64,000 nucleotides of DNA from Syntrophomonas sp. (GTDB taxonomy: Bacteria; Bacillota; Syntrophomonadia; Syntrophomonadales; Syntrophomonadaceae): the NCBI GenBank assembly GCA_016841245.1, contig JAENZN010000004.1:62001-126000 (forward strand), written 5' to 3'. Under the pieces are notes generated by a model. That model had not been told where the DNA came from, searched no databases, and worked only from the letters and a program-made list of their open reading frames with translations. Within the stretch, counting starts at the first letter, position 1. The number at the start of each line of letters is the position of its first letter. Of the stretch, positions 26,225-37,400 are shown in pieces. The position numbers were made by a program, and so were the translations under genes.

Positions 26225-28782
26225 TAATCTTGTCCCTCCCCAAATTTATTTAAATTCATACAATTATTTATGGCGGAAATCAGTGATTGGGTTGTGTATG
26301 GCCGGTTAAGATATATTTTGATCTTATCGTGATACTGAAAATCATTTTTCTTTAATCCAATTGTTTTTAGATCGGGACGAATATTCAAAATGGTATTAAG
26401 CCAATTTTGGTTAGAATCTAAAATCTCCATATCTATCAACAGTATACTTATTTCGTTATGGCGTATATAATTCTCTGCGTCTATAGTTGACAAAGCGGTA
26501 TATGTTTTAAACCCTGCATTTTGCAGGGTGGTTGATAACAATTTCAGATTTATTTCATCTTTATCGACAATAAGAACCGGATATTGGAATAAATATGTCG
26601 CGGTATCCTTATTCACTGATACCATATTATCCAACTGCTGGATTAACCTGGGAGCATCAAGGGGGCTATCTATCAAGCCAGAGCATCTGTATCTAATAAT
26701 TTCTGCTTCACTCATGCAATTAGAGTATACCAGGAGAATGGTTTTGTCCATATCGATCAGATTACTAATTTCGAGGAGACAGCGGTTCTGCTCATCATCT
26801 ATATTATCCATATCAATTATAACCGCATAGGGTTGGTAAAAATTAATAGTAGTGGTAAGTTTTCTATTATAACCGATGACTATCAGCTGATAATCTGAGC
26901 CGTTAAATATTCCATTAAATTGAGATATTAAGAAACTATTTTCCGACACCAGTATAATTTTACGTTGGGACATGAAGGATCTGTCCCTTGGATCTGTCTT
27001 GTCTACCCGGCTATCAGGGTATTTTAAGGGAAGTATAACCTCAAATTTAGAGCCTTTTCCCGGAGTCGATTGAACGGTAATAGATCCTTTCATCAACTCA
27101 ACCAGACGTTTGCTTATAGCCAGCCCCAGACCAGTACCTCCATATTCTGTATTAGTAGAAGTATCTACCTGAGTAAACGGCATAAAAATATCTGTTATTT
27201 TATCGACCGGTATACCTATGCCACTGTCTATCACACTTATGGATAAAGTTACCTCATTTTGACTGCTATGGGCAAGCAGTATTTCAACCAGAATAGATAT
27301 TTCACCCCTTTTAGTAAACTTCACTGCATTGGAGAGTAGATTATCATATACTTGTCGAATTCTTACTCTATCTCCCCGAAGCTTTTGGGGTACATTTTCA
27401 TCTATTGTAATATTAAAATTAAGTTTCTTTTTCTTAATGGTTGGTTCGAACACCTTCAGGCTTGAATAAATAAGCTCATGAACATCAAAGGTTACTTCAT
27501 CGAGAAGCATGCTATTAGCTTCCATTTTGGATAAATCCAGAAAATCATTAATTAGATCCAATAATTGACTGGCATTTTGTTTGATGCCCTGTAAGTATTT
27601 CTTTTCCTCAGCAGCAAATTTATTTTCGTCCAGTAGTTCAGCATATCCAATAACACTGCTCATAGGGGTTCTTATTTCATGGCTGATACTGGCCATAAAT
27701 TCACTTTTGAAGCGTACTGCTTGTTCCGCCTTAATTCTAGATTCAATTATTTCGCTTATATCTGTAAACACAATTACCAGGAAGTCGGGCTGCTCCATTT
27801 CGTCATATATAGTATTGATTGATATACGGACATATTTTTTACCACCTTCAGTGATATGAACCCTTTTTACGCCTTCCCACTGACCGACATTAATCTGCTG
27901 CATATTGTTAAAAAGATCATCAAAATCTTCATCAACAAAGAGAGTTGAATAAGATTTTCCCAGCATCTCTTCTGATTTCCATCCAAACAAATGTTCTGCA
28001 CCTTGATTCCAGTAGGCTATTTTTCCGTCAAAATCAGTTCCCAGAATAGAATCATTTACTGCTTCCAAGAGTCGGGATTGATAAAAGATTTTCTTTTCCG
28101 CCAGTTTTTCCAGGCTTATATCCCGGCTGAAGAATGATATGCCTTCAATTTTTGCCTGTTCATCCTTTATAGGGGAAATGTTTAACTCTATATTCACCAG
28201 TATACCTTGTTTGGTCCAGGCATAAGTTCTCTGTTTGGGAACTGATTCACCATTGATAATTCGGTTGAGCATAGAAACCCTGATATCGGGAGGCATGATA
28301 ATAGATATATTTCTTCCTATTACATCCTTAGCTGTATATCCGTAAACATCAGCCGCAGCATTGTTCCAGCTTATAATGGTACCTTCCAGGTCTGTTCCTA
28401 TAATACATTGAGCTGAATCTTGAATAATGCTGTACATATAAGCCAGTTGCTTCTGTACGTTCTCAGGCCAGGTATTTTCGATTACAATCAAAATCTGCTC
28501 TAGCGTATGATTAACGGACACATTACTTATACTGCAGTGAATTTTACTGCCATATTTGTTTATTAGATAGGATTGATCGGATTTATTTTTAGAATTGATT
28601 TGTTTATCAGATACAGCATTATTTACAATATCATCCCGAGCCATGGTTTCCAATTCTTGGCGATCATAAGCAAGTAAATCCATCATGCGTTGATTTACAT
28701 AAATCAGGCGGTCACTGTGAAAAATTATAATACCATGAGGTGATTTATCAATGCAGGAATGAAGCAGCTGCTGGTTGAGCAA
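26224..28782 (-). CDS. Hybrid sensor histidine kinase with three PAS and two receiver-like domains
   Basis: 852 aa, cytoplasmic and without membrane segments. Three PAS domains (about 8-110, 115-230 and 235-345) are followed by HisKA with the phospho-histidine in FMASISHEIRTPMSS (about 366-380), an ATPase with NLLSNAVKFT, DSGIGIP and GGTGLGLAISKRL, a degenerate receiver-like domain (about 600-725), and a second receiver with a putative aspartate in LLIDMEILDS (about 790). It should control the response-regulator cyclase encoded immediately downstream. The last receiver lacks a clean conserved lysine, so it may be a pseudo-receiver. Confidence 0.88.
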   Translation of the reverse strand: MLNQQLLHSCIDKSPHGIIIFHSDRLIYVNQRMMDLLAYDRQELETMARDDIVNNAVSDKQINSKNKSDQSYLINKYGSKIHCSISNVSVNHTLEQILIVIENTWPENVQKQLAYMYSIIQDSAQCIIGTDLEGTIISWNNAAADVYGYTAKDVIGRNISIIMPPDIRVSMLNRIINGESVPKQRTYAWTKQGILVNIELNISPIKDEQAKIEGISFFSRDISLEKLAEKKIFYQSRLLEAVNDSILGTDFDGKIAYWNQGAEHLFGWKSEEMLGKSYSTLFVDEDFDDLFNNMQQINVGQWEGVKRVHITEGGKKYVRISINTIYDEMEQPDFLVIVFTDISEIIESRIKAEQAVRFKSEFMASISHEIRTPMSSVIGYAELLDENKFAAEEKKYLQGIKQNASQLLDLINDFLDLSKMEANSMLLDEVTFDVHELIYSSLKVFEPTIKKKKLNFNITIDENVPQKLRGDRVRIRQVYDNLLSNAVKFTKRGEISILVEILLAHSSQNEVTLSISVIDSGIGIPVDKITDIFMPFTQVDTSTNTEYGGTGLGLAISKRLVELMKGSITVQSTPGKGSKFEVILPLKYPDSRVDKTDPRDRSFMSQRKIILVSENSFLISQFNGIFNGSDYQLIVIGYNRKLTTTINFYQPYAVIIDMDNIDDEQNRCLLEISNLIDMDKTILLVYSNCMSEAEIIRYRCSGLIDSPLDAPRLIQQLDNMVSVNKDTATYLFQYPVLIVDKDEINLKLLSTTLQNAGFKTYTALSTIDAENYIRHNEISILLIDMEILDSNQNWLNTILNIRPDLKTIGLKKNDFQYHDKIKIYLNRPYTTQSLISAINNCMNLNKFGEGQD

Positions 28783-29118
28783 AAATATTCCTCCCTGTAA
28801 GCAAATTATATTAACTTATGGAAGAAGCATAATAACGGATTACTACCATAAATTAGAACATTATATTTACATTAATAAAATTATAACAGATTAGGACAAG
28901 TGGTCTAATCTTAAAATCAATTTTCAATTAAATAATTATGGCTAATACATTAGATTAATTTTTTCATATAATAAATGACAATTTTTAGGGATAATAGCGG
29001 ATATATTAAGGTATTTTATAAATAATGTTATACTATAGAGGAAAATGACTATTAATGACGAATAATGTTACTGTTAAGTAGGTATTTGCCAGTGAGAAAA
29101 ATCCGGGGAAGGTGTCTT
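28783..29118. promoter_or_regulatory. Divergent promoter region of two sensor kinases
   Basis: About 335 AT-rich bases. TTATACTATAG near 29028-29038 could serve the plus-strand kinase. I see no palindrome or terminator of note and no gene. Confidence 0.35.
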
Positions 29119-32100
29119 ATGAAGCAGAATTATAAAACTGAAACATTAACCGATGATATAATTAAGCAAATAAAAGCAGATGCTTTTATTTGTCATTTTT
29201 ATGAATCTTATGAAGAGGCACATAACCTTTCTGCTGCAATATTAGAATCAAGTATCACTGAGGGAAGCAGATGCATCTATCTATCAGATGAGTCGGGAGG
29301 TAAGTGTTTCAGGGACCAGCTGAAATTAATGAACATAGACGCAGAACGTATGGTAGAAAATGGAATATTGATTTTTCAAGATTTTCAAATGAATAACTTA
29401 TACAACGACTTAAAATGCTTGTTTATAAAATACTCTCATAATAAAACAGATTTATCGAAAGAATTGCTCTATATAATTATGGATATCAAACAGAGTGATG
29501 AAAAAATATCCATACATTCGTTACTGGAAAATCTGGCCGCTATTAATAGCTATATATTGTCAAACTACAATATAGTACTGCTGGCTCAGTTTGAAAAGAG
29601 CAAGTTTTCTCCCATTAAACAACAAATGGTAATTTCACTATATCCTATATATGTTCTAAATAAACGAGTTAACATTAATAAACTCTATAAAAAACCTGCT
29701 GTAAGAGATTTCGATATAAAAACGATTAGGGGTATAGATAATGATAATATAAATACTATTGACTTACCAATATATGAAACCAATGAAAAAGGGGAGATTG
29801 TAGCCTGTAATTCAACCTTCGCTGCGTTTACCGGTTACCACGTTGACTATTTGTGTTCCATGAATGACAGTGATATAGTAGCAGGCAGGAGAGACTTGTT
29901 TCCAGCGGTAAACGCTTATCAATTAGAAGCACTTGATTCACCTCTATCTATACATCATTTTCAGACTGAATATTTTAGAAAGGATGGAACCTCTGTCATT
30001 ACCGATGAGATTATGTGCTCATTATTACACGAGGACAGATATAATAATTGTCATATCTTAAAATATTATAACGGTGAACCGGATACCTACTATATGCTTC
30101 TACACCATGACAACCGTCTTTACCAGAGGCTGTTTAATACTTCCAATGGTGCTATGATTCTGCTAGATCCAATCAGAGATCAGGAAGAAATAATTTGCGA
30201 TGCCCGAATTGCAGAAATAAGTCAGTCATGTGAAAACATTATGAATATTTCCAGCCAGCGTATATATGAACAGACTGTCAGCGAGTTGAACTGCAGTAAC
30301 CTGCACTTATGGTTAAAAGCTATTGATATAGTTGTAAATACCGGACTGCAAGTCTACTTTGAAGCTTATGAACCAATTATAGGAAAATATTTAGATATTA
30401 TTATTTTTGCTCCCACTGCGGGTAAACTAGCTGCTGTTATCGTCGATGTAACCCAGGTAAAACAAATCGAAGAACGTTTCCAGGAACAGATTATTTTTTT
30501 AGAAAATATTCTCGATGGGATTCCAACGCCTGCTTTCTATAGAGATACCTGTGGAAAATTCCAGTTCGCCAACAAAGCTTTTGAAACTGCACTAGGCCTG
30601 GCCAGGAAGGATATATTAGGGCAGTCTTTATTTAAAGTGCTGCCTGAGGATCTGGCATCTAAATATCGTGAAATGGATCTGGACCTGCTTTCGAATGCTG
30701 GAATTCAGACCTATGAGTGGGAATTTCAAAATGCCGATGGGGATCGGCATGATGTGATTTTCAATAAAGCCCCCCTTTCTAATTCGGAGGCCGAATTTAT
30801 TGGAGTAGTAGGTACTTTTATTGATATAACTCAAAGAAAAAGAGCCCAGGAAGCATTGCGGATAAGTGAAGAAAAATTTAGGAGTATCTTTCGTCAGTCA
30901 CCTATTGGAATTGCAGTTTACAATCCTCATGGAAAGCTGCTGGATGTTAATATGGCTATGATTGATATCCTTGGTATAGAAAGTATTGATGATGTCAAAC
31001 ATTTTAATTTGTTTGCCGATAGACATTTTAGACCGGCCGATGAAGCAATATTAAGTAATCTTGCTATTTTAAGTTATGAAGAAGAGCTTAACTTCGATAA
31101 ATTAAAAAAAGCTGGTTCCTTTAAAACTCTAAAAAGCGGCAAAACGTTTATTAAATATTACATAAGTCCGTTAAAATATCCTGATGGAAGCATTGAAGGA
31201 TTTCTGGTTCAGATACAGGATATTACTGAACAGAAAAAATCCGCGGAGGCTTTAGAGGCCAGCGAAGCAAATCTACGGCGTTTAACTGATAATATGATAG
31301 ATATGATTGGGCAGGTTAATATAGGTGGGGATTATGAATACATTACTCCATCGTGCTACAGTATGCTGGGCTACGAGGCTGATGAAATGCTGGGATGTTC
31401 ATTCTATGAATTTGTTCATCCCCAGGACCTGGACAAGGTCAAAGAGAATTTCGTTCGCGCTTTTAAATGCAAGACTTTTTCCAAATTTGATTACCGGTAT
31501 CGCTGCAAAGACGAAAGTTATCTGTACATGGAAACCGTAGTTAACGTTATTTATGATTACCGAGGTAAAATATATGGCGCAGTTTTGGTTAGCCGTGATA
31601 TATCCGACCGAAAACGCATGGAAGGTGAATTATCTCGCTTGGACAGATTGAAAACAGTAGGAGAAATGGCTGCTGGGCTGGGACACGAGATTAGAAATCC
31701 TATGACTACGGTTCGTGGCTTTCTGCAAATGCTGGGGAGCAATATAAAATTTAAAGAATATAAGGAAATATTCGACATTATGATCGAGGAGTTGGATGAT
31801 GCTAATAGCATTATTTCAGAGTTTTTGTCTCTGGCCAAGGATAAACCTTTATATTCTGAAAAAGAAAACCTCAATGACATACTTATGGCCATATATCCCT
31901 TAATATCCGCAGATGCCATAAAATCAGATAAACAAGTAAAAATGGATTTAAAAACCATCCCAGACTTAATGGTAGACTCTAAAGAAATAAGACAGCTGAT
32001 ATTTAACATGACCCGCAATGGATTGGAATCCATGACCGCGGGGGGAATATTGACTATAAAGACTTTTCAGGAGAATAATGCAGTAGTATTACAGATTCAA

Positions 32101-32286
32101 GACCAGGGCTGTGGTATAGAGGATGAGATACTGGACAATCTGGGAACTCCGTTTTATTCAACCAAAGAAATGGGGATAGGATTGGGTCTTCCTATCTGTT
32201 TTAATATTGCCTCCCGGCATAATGCCTTAATTGATGTGAACACATGTCCTGAAGGCACCACTTTCTGGATCAAGTTTCAATTATAA
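29119..32286 (+). CDS. MEDS-PAS sensor histidine kinase
   Basis: About 1055 aa. The N-terminus (about 10-185) resembles the MEDS domain (DcmR-type, with FICHFYESYEEAHNLSAAILES). It is followed by several PAS domains (FTGYHVDYL, ILDGIPTPAFYRDTCGKF, IFRQSPIGIAVYN, YITPSCYSMLGYEADEM), a HisKA with GLGHEIRNPMTTVRGFL, and an HATPase with NMTRNGLESM, DQGCGIEDE and GIGLGLPICF. MEDS domains occur in regulators sensing C1 or hydrocarbon-like compounds, but the ligand is unknown. ATG 29119 follows GGGGAAGG; ATG 29065 upstream is a weaker start. No cognate response regulator is adjacent on the same strand. Confidence 0.85.
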   Translation: MKQNYKTETLTDDIIKQIKADAFICHFYESYEEAHNLSAAILESSITEGSRCIYLSDESGGKCFRDQLKLMNIDAERMVENGILIFQDFQMNNLYNDLKCLFIKYSHNKTDLSKELLYIIMDIKQSDEKISIHSLLENLAAINSYILSNYNIVLLAQFEKSKFSPIKQQMVISLYPIYVLNKRVNINKLYKKPAVRDFDIKTIRGIDNDNINTIDLPIYETNEKGEIVACNSTFAAFTGYHVDYLCSMNDSDIVAGRRDLFPAVNAYQLEALDSPLSIHHFQTEYFRKDGTSVITDEIMCSLLHEDRYNNCHILKYYNGEPDTYYMLLHHDNRLYQRLFNTSNGAMILLDPIRDQEEIICDARIAEISQSCENIMNISSQRIYEQTVSELNCSNLHLWLKAIDIVVNTGLQVYFEAYEPIIGKYLDIIIFAPTAGKLAAVIVDVTQVKQIEERFQEQIIFLENILDGIPTPAFYRDTCGKFQFANKAFETALGLARKDILGQSLFKVLPEDLASKYREMDLDLLSNAGIQTYEWEFQNADGDRHDVIFNKAPLSNSEAEFIGVVGTFIDITQRKRAQEALRISEEKFRSIFRQSPIGIAVYNPHGKLLDVNMAMIDILGIESIDDVKHFNLFADRHFRPADEAILSNLAILSYEEELNFDKLKKAGSFKTLKSGKTFIKYYISPLKYPDGSIEGFLVQIQDITEQKKSAEALEASEANLRRLTDNMIDMIGQVNIGGDYEYITPSCYSMLGYEADEMLGCSFYEFVHPQDLDKVKENFVRAFKCKTFSKFDYRYRCKDESYLYMETVVNVIYDYRGKIYGAVLVSRDISDRKRMEGELSRLDRLKTVGEMAAGLGHEIRNPMTTVRGFLQMLGSNIKFKEYKEIFDIMIEELDDANSIISEFLSLAKDKPLYSEKENLNDILMAIYPLISADAIKSDKQVKMDLKTIPDLMVDSKEIRQLIFNMTRNGLESMTAGGILTIKTFQENNAVVLQIQDQGCGIEDEILDNLGTPFYSTKEMGIGLGLPICFNIASRHNALIDVNTCPEGTTFWIKFQL

Positions 32287-32607
32287 TTTTCATTACCTGC
32301 CATAACCGATACTTTACTGAGTATTAATCTGCAATATTACCTTGCTGCACTGTGTAATGCCAGTACTATCTTAATCTTGAGACCAGGGGGGAACAGTTCA
32401 TTTAGTACAGTTCAGAGAAGCTATTACTCCATAATGGACTTGTCCCTTGCGCCTGAATGGATTTTTCCGACAGCATCTTTACTATACACTCCTTTATGTA
32501 TTCAAATAGATATGTTTAAGTAATAAGGTCCAGTCAAATAACAGACAGATCAGGTATAATTAATTATACGATGCTTGATTTTCATTTTAAATTAGGGAGA
32601 ACTGATA
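32287..32607. other. Intergenic region without recognised gene
   Basis: About 320 bases. Two copies of ACAGTTCA (32394-32401 and 32408-32415, near a GGGGGG run) and a promoter-like TATAAT before 32608 are the only features I see. Confidence 0.3.
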
Positions 32608-33393
32608 GTGAGAATGGATGATAATGATAATTTTGATCTAAATGACGATCAATTACAGGAAAGTCCATATCGGAAAAGACATCCTGCTTTAAAAATACTA
32701 GCAGCCATAGTACTGCTGACCTTTATATCATTGTATATTCCTCAATTTTCCTCCTTGCTCAATGGCAGCTTGGACTTTCTTAAGAACAGAGTTAATCCCC
32801 AGGATAATTCTGCTTTGAATCGAGGGGTAGCGGCAGTAGTATCTATTGAATCCCAAAATGAAGACCTGTTCAATTACAAATCCCGTCAGGGTACGGGATT
32901 TAATATATCTGATACCGGGATAATAGTAACCAATCAGCATGTTGTGGAGAACGCCAGGAGTATTAAAATACAGTTTGAGAACGGCAGAGTCTTATACAGC
33001 AATGATATACACATTTTTGATAATGCTGATATTGCTATACTCAATCTGGATGCTCAGGACCTACCTTATATAACCCTGGAAACAGACAGTGTTCAGGAAT
33101 CAGAGGATATTGTGTCAGTAATAGGTAATCCAATGGGTTTTAAACAGGTTATTCTGCAGGGCCCAATTATGGGGTATTACACCATGCAAGAAATACCCGT
33201 TATGTTACTCGATATAAACTGCCAACCAGGTAATAGCGGAAGTCCGGTTATTAACCAACAGGGTCAAGCTATAGCGATTGTATATGCGGTGACTACTGCG
33301 CAGCAGGATGGGAAAGAAAGAAATCTAACGCTAGCTTATCCTTTATACTACTTTAAAGACTATTTTAGGGAATTGAAGTATACAGAAGATTGA
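32608..33393 (+). CDS. Membrane-anchored S1C (HtrA-like) serine protease without PDZ
   Basis: 261 aa. A short cytoplasmic N-terminus and one membrane helix (ILAAIVLLTFISLYI, about 30-44) precede a trypsin-like domain with the triad His (TNQHVVENA, about 110), Asp (NADIAILNL, about 140) and Ser (CQPGNSGSPV, about 212). It has no PDZ domain, unlike the HtrA at 61738-62880. It should face the extracytoplasmic side. GTG 32608 is taken as start because GGGAG lies eight bases upstream; ATG 32614 is the alternative. Likely role is envelope proteolysis or stress response. Confidence 0.85.
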   Translation: MRMDDNDNFDLNDDQLQESPYRKRHPALKILAAIVLLTFISLYIPQFSSLLNGSLDFLKNRVNPQDNSALNRGVAAVVSIESQNEDLFNYKSRQGTGFNISDTGIIVTNQHVVENARSIKIQFENGRVLYSNDIHIFDNADIAILNLDAQDLPYITLETDSVQESEDIVSVIGNPMGFKQVILQGPIMGYYTMQEIPVMLLDINCQPGNSGSPVINQQGQAIAIVYAVTTAQQDGKERNLTLAYPLYYFKDYFRELKYTED

Positions 33394-33571
33394 TTCCACT
33401 TGAGACGGTATGAATAGCCTGAAAGAATTTCTAAAGAGTTGTAGTTAAATGAGATCTGCGGAACCAAAAATACAGATGAATTAGTTTACATAAACATTAA
33501 AAGATAAGATGGGCGATGAACAACATATGTTTATTCCTGCATATCATTGCTATTATTAAGTCAATATAACA

Positions 33572-33587
33572 CTAAACAATTGCTTAG
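33572..33587. promoter_or_regulatory. Near-perfect 16-bp palindrome
   Basis: CTAAACAATTGCTTAG, symmetric except for one pair, lies between the convergent protease and TetR genes. The role is unknown; it resembles an operator but has no obvious promoter. Confidence 0.25.
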
Positions 33588-33626
33588 TTTGAAATAAAAG
33601 CTGAAGGGATTTTTGATTCCAGCCTA

Positions 33627-34223
33627 TTATCGCGAGATTATATTTTCTATCATTATTTCTGCATAATCAGATCTTACGTCATCTTGAAAATAGTCAAAAT
33701 CCTTTAAAGCTATAATACGATTAGCAACCAAAACCGGGAAGGCCAGGCCTCCCAGCATCTGCATAATCCTCATGGCAGTGGTTGTTTCACTGTCATCCGG
33801 CCTAATTTGCTTAAGGGTATTCTTTATCAAGTCATAACCCTGCTCTTGCAAAAATAATTCATACTCTCCAATAACACAGTACTCACTTATAGACTGCATG
33901 ATGAAATATTTAATAATATCGGGATACATTACGAGAGTCTTAGTATAATCGTTCAAAAAGAGCCTTAACCTATCTTCTGGAGTCCCATCCTCACCGGAAA
34001 GTATGCTAAATGAGTTTAATAACTGTTCGGTGATACTGTGCAGCGCATCATTTATCAGCTGTTCTTTACTGCCAAAATGATAATTAATAGCTGCTATATT
34101 CACATCTGCCAGGGAGGCTACTTTCCTTATAGTAATTTTACAGAAGCCTTCGGTTGAAATGATTTTCAGCGATGCTTCAAGGATTCTTCTTTTGGTATTG
34201 CTATGCTTTTCTTTGGTCTGCAT
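33627..34223 (-). CDS. TetR/AcrR-family transcriptional regulator
   Basis: 198 aa. The N-terminal helix-turn-helix (TKRRILEASLKIISTEGFCKITIRKVASLADVNIAAINYHFGSKEQL) is standard. The C-terminal ligand pocket is not assignable; related regulators often respond to acyl-CoA or lipids. It is divergent from the 1441-aa activator/dehydratase gene, and the space between them holds two similar palindromes (34283-34300 and 34385-34403), so local repression of that gene and of itself is likely. Confidence 0.9.
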   Translation of the reverse strand: MQTKEKHSNTKRRILEASLKIISTEGFCKITIRKVASLADVNIAAINYHFGSKEQLINDALHSITEQLLNSFSILSGEDGTPEDRLRLFLNDYTKTLVMYPDIIKYFIMQSISEYCVIGEYELFLQEQGYDLIKNTLKQIRPDDSETTTAMRIMQMLGGLAFPVLVANRIIALKDFDYFQDDVRSDYAEIMIENIISR

Positions 34224-34282
34224 AATTATGTCCCTTCTTTTATATAGAATTACTGATAAGATAGTGATGCCGTCACTTATGT

Positions 34283-34300
34283 TTTAAACACTGCTTTAAA
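34283..34300. promoter_or_regulatory. Putative TetR operator 1
   Basis: TTTAAACACTGCTTTAAA resembles the second palindrome at 34385-34403 (shared core AAACACTG followed by a T-rich half). It lies close to the tetR start and could mediate autoregulation. Confidence 0.5.
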
Positions 34301-34345
34301 CATGATATATTATTATTCATATGTGGTCAATTATTGCACAGAGAA

Positions 34346-34374
34346 TTGACAAAGTATAAAATATAAAATACCAT
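34346..34374 (+). promoter_or_regulatory. Promoter of the activator/dehydratase gene
   Basis: TTGACA at 34346-34351 is followed after 17 bases by TACCAT (34369-34374), a fair -10. The second palindrome begins 11 bases downstream, around the expected transcription start. Confidence 0.45.
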
Positions 34375-34384
34375 GTAATTAGGT

Positions 34385-34403
34385 ATTCAAACACTGTTTG
34401 AAT
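34385..34403. promoter_or_regulatory. Putative TetR operator 2 (perfect palindrome)
   Basis: ATTCAAACA-C-TGTTTGAAT is a perfect 9+1+9 palindrome placed just after the -10 of the plus-strand promoter, a position where a bound repressor would block transcription. Confidence 0.6.
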
Positions 34404-34454
34404 GCTGTCTAACATGAAAAAAAAGGAGGGAGCAGCTTTATAGCTGTGTAATAT

Positions 34455-37400
34455 ATGGATAAATTGCTGCACCTCGGTTTAGATGTTGGCTCAACAACTG
34501 TAAAGATAATAATTTTAGACCATTCTAATTCTATTGTATACAGCAAATATCAACGCCATTACTCAGATATAAAAGTTACTATATCTAAGATGATAGAGGA
34601 TGCTAATCTTGCATACCCGGGCATGAATGTAACTCTTATGGTAACGGGTTCTGGCGGCTTATCAGCCTCTAAGTTTTTACAGGCTGGTTTTATTCAGGAA
34701 GTTATAGCCTGTTCCCAGGCGGTGGAAAAATACATACCCCAAACTGATGTAGCTATTGAGCTGGGTGGAGAAGATGCCAAGATAACCTTCTATGAAATCG
34801 GTGGAAGTATTGATCAGCGGATGAATGGGACTTGCGCCGGTGGAACGGGAGCATTTATTGACCAGATGGCGGCTATGCTGAAGACAGACGCTGCCGGCTT
34901 AAATGAAATGGCCCGGAAGTATCATACTATATATCCTATCGCCGCAAGATGCGGTGTATTTGCTAAAACTGATATTCAGCCTCTATTAAACGAAGGGGCA
35001 TCTAGAGAGGATATAGCTGCTTCTATTTTTCAGTCAGTAGTTAACCAGACTATTGGCGGTCTGGCTTGCGGAAAATCTATTCGTGGTCATGTGACATTTC
35101 TGGGTGGACCATTATATTTTCTATCTGAACTTAGAAAGAGATTTATTGAAACTCTGAACCTGGACCAGGAGCATGCCATATTTCCTGATAATGCTCAATA
35201 TTATGTAGCCATTGGGGCAGCATTGGCATCCAGGTCTGAGGAGACGGTTAAGCTTAATACGCTTTTGGATAGACTGCATAACTCGAAGGGTATACAATCA
35301 GAAGATGTACGTCGTTTGGATGCTTTATTTACCAGTGAGGATGAGCTGAGTGAATTCAAAGCCAGACATCGGGCCCATAACCTGGAACGTAGCAAAATAA
35401 CGGAATTCCAGGGGGATTGTTTTCTGGGGATAGATGCCGGCTCAACTACTACCAAAGCGGCTTTAATAGATACTCATGGTAAGCTTTTATATTCATATTA
35501 TGCCAGTAATGAAGGCAGTCCATTGACCAGTACCTTGAATCTTCTGCGCGATCTATATGATAAATTACCTGAAGGAGCTGTCATTAGAAATTCGTCGGTA
35601 ACCGGTTATGGGGAAAGTTTAATTAAGTCAGCTTTTTCAGTTGATTTGGGTGAGGTAGAAACGATAGCTCATTATCGTGCTGCCCAGTATTTCCTGCCCG
35701 GGGTGGAGTTCATTCTTGATATCGGGGGGCAGGATATGAAATGTCTTAAAATTAAAAATGGAACTATAGACAGTATCATTTTGAACGAAGCTTGCTCTTC
35801 TGGATGCGGATCCTTTATTGAAACCTTTGCTCAATCCTTGAACATGAGTGTTCAGGAATTTGCTGAACATGCTCTTCTGGCAGAGCATCCCGTGGACCTT
35901 GGTACCAGGTGTACAGTTTTTATGAATTCTATGGTAAAACAAGCTCAAAAAGAGGGGGCCACCATAGGCGATATTTCAGCCGGTCTTTCCTATTCAGTAA
36001 TTAAAAACGCTTTGTTTAAGGTAATTAAACTAAGAAATACTGATCAGCTGGGAGATAAAATAGTTGTGCAAGGGGGAACTTTTCATAACGATGCAATCCT
36101 GAAAAGCTTTGAGAATATTGTAGGCCGAGAAGTGATACGACCGGATATAGCGGGGATAATGGGAGCCTTTGGAGCCGCCCTGATTGCTTCCGAAAAATAT
36201 CTCCCCGGTAAGGACAGCGATCTTATGGGAGGTACTGATCTGGAAGATTTCGGCTATAGTAGTTCTATGTCACGATGCGAAGGTTGTTTAAATAACTGTC
36301 TGCTTACCATAAATACCTTTAATGATGGCAGAGAATATATTTCCGGTAATCGCTGTGAAAAAGGGGCCGGTATGGAGAAGAAAGTCAGTAATCTGCCCGA
36401 CCTTTATGAATATAAGCTGCGGCGGCTGAGCAGATATGTTCCTCTAAAGAAAAAAGAAGCACAACGGGGAACCATAGGTATTCCCATGGTGCTTAATATG
36501 TATGAGAATTATCCATTCTGGTTTACTTTTTTCACCCGACTGGGATTCAGGGTGGAGAGGTCTCCGCGTTCATCCAAGACAATTTATGAACTGGGCTTGG
36601 AGACTATACCTTCGGAATCGGTTTGTTATCCGGGCAAAATGGTTCATGGTCATATAATGGCCCTGGTAAATAGTGGAGTAAAAACCATATTTCATCCGTG
36701 CATAACATATGAGAAAAAAGAAATTGAAGAAGCCTCAAATCATTTCAACTGTCCTATAGTAATTTCATATCCTGAAGTTATTAAGAATAATATGGACGTG
36801 TTAAGAGATAAGCACATTAAATTTATGAATCCTTTTCTTCCTTATGAAAACAAAAAACGTATGATACAGCGACTTTATGAAGAAATGGCAGATTATGGTA
36901 TAGGCAAAAAAGAAATTGCCGCGGCTGTTGAAGCAGCCTGGGAAGAGGAAGCAGAAGCCCGTCAAGACATACGCACAAAAGGGGAAGAAACCCTTAAATA
37001 TCTGGAAGAGACAAATCAGAAAGGAATCGTACTTGCCGGTCGGCCTTATCATATTGATCCCGAGATCAATCACGGTATTCCTGGATTAATCAACTCTATG
37101 GGTTTTGCCGTATTGACCGAAGACTCCGTTTCACATCTGGGCAAGGTTAATCGACCCATTCGAGTAGTGGATCAATGGATGTATCATTCCAGGCTCTATG
37201 CAGCTGCCAGTTATGTTTCGAATCGCAAAGATTTAGAATTAATACAGCTTAATTCCTTCGGCTGTGGTTTAGATGCGGTTACCACTGACCAGGTGGAAGA
37301 GATACTGGAATCATCGGGGAAAATATATACCTGCTTAAAAATTGATGAAGGAAGCAACCTGGGATCAGTGAAAATTAGAATTAGATCCCTGGTGGCGGCC

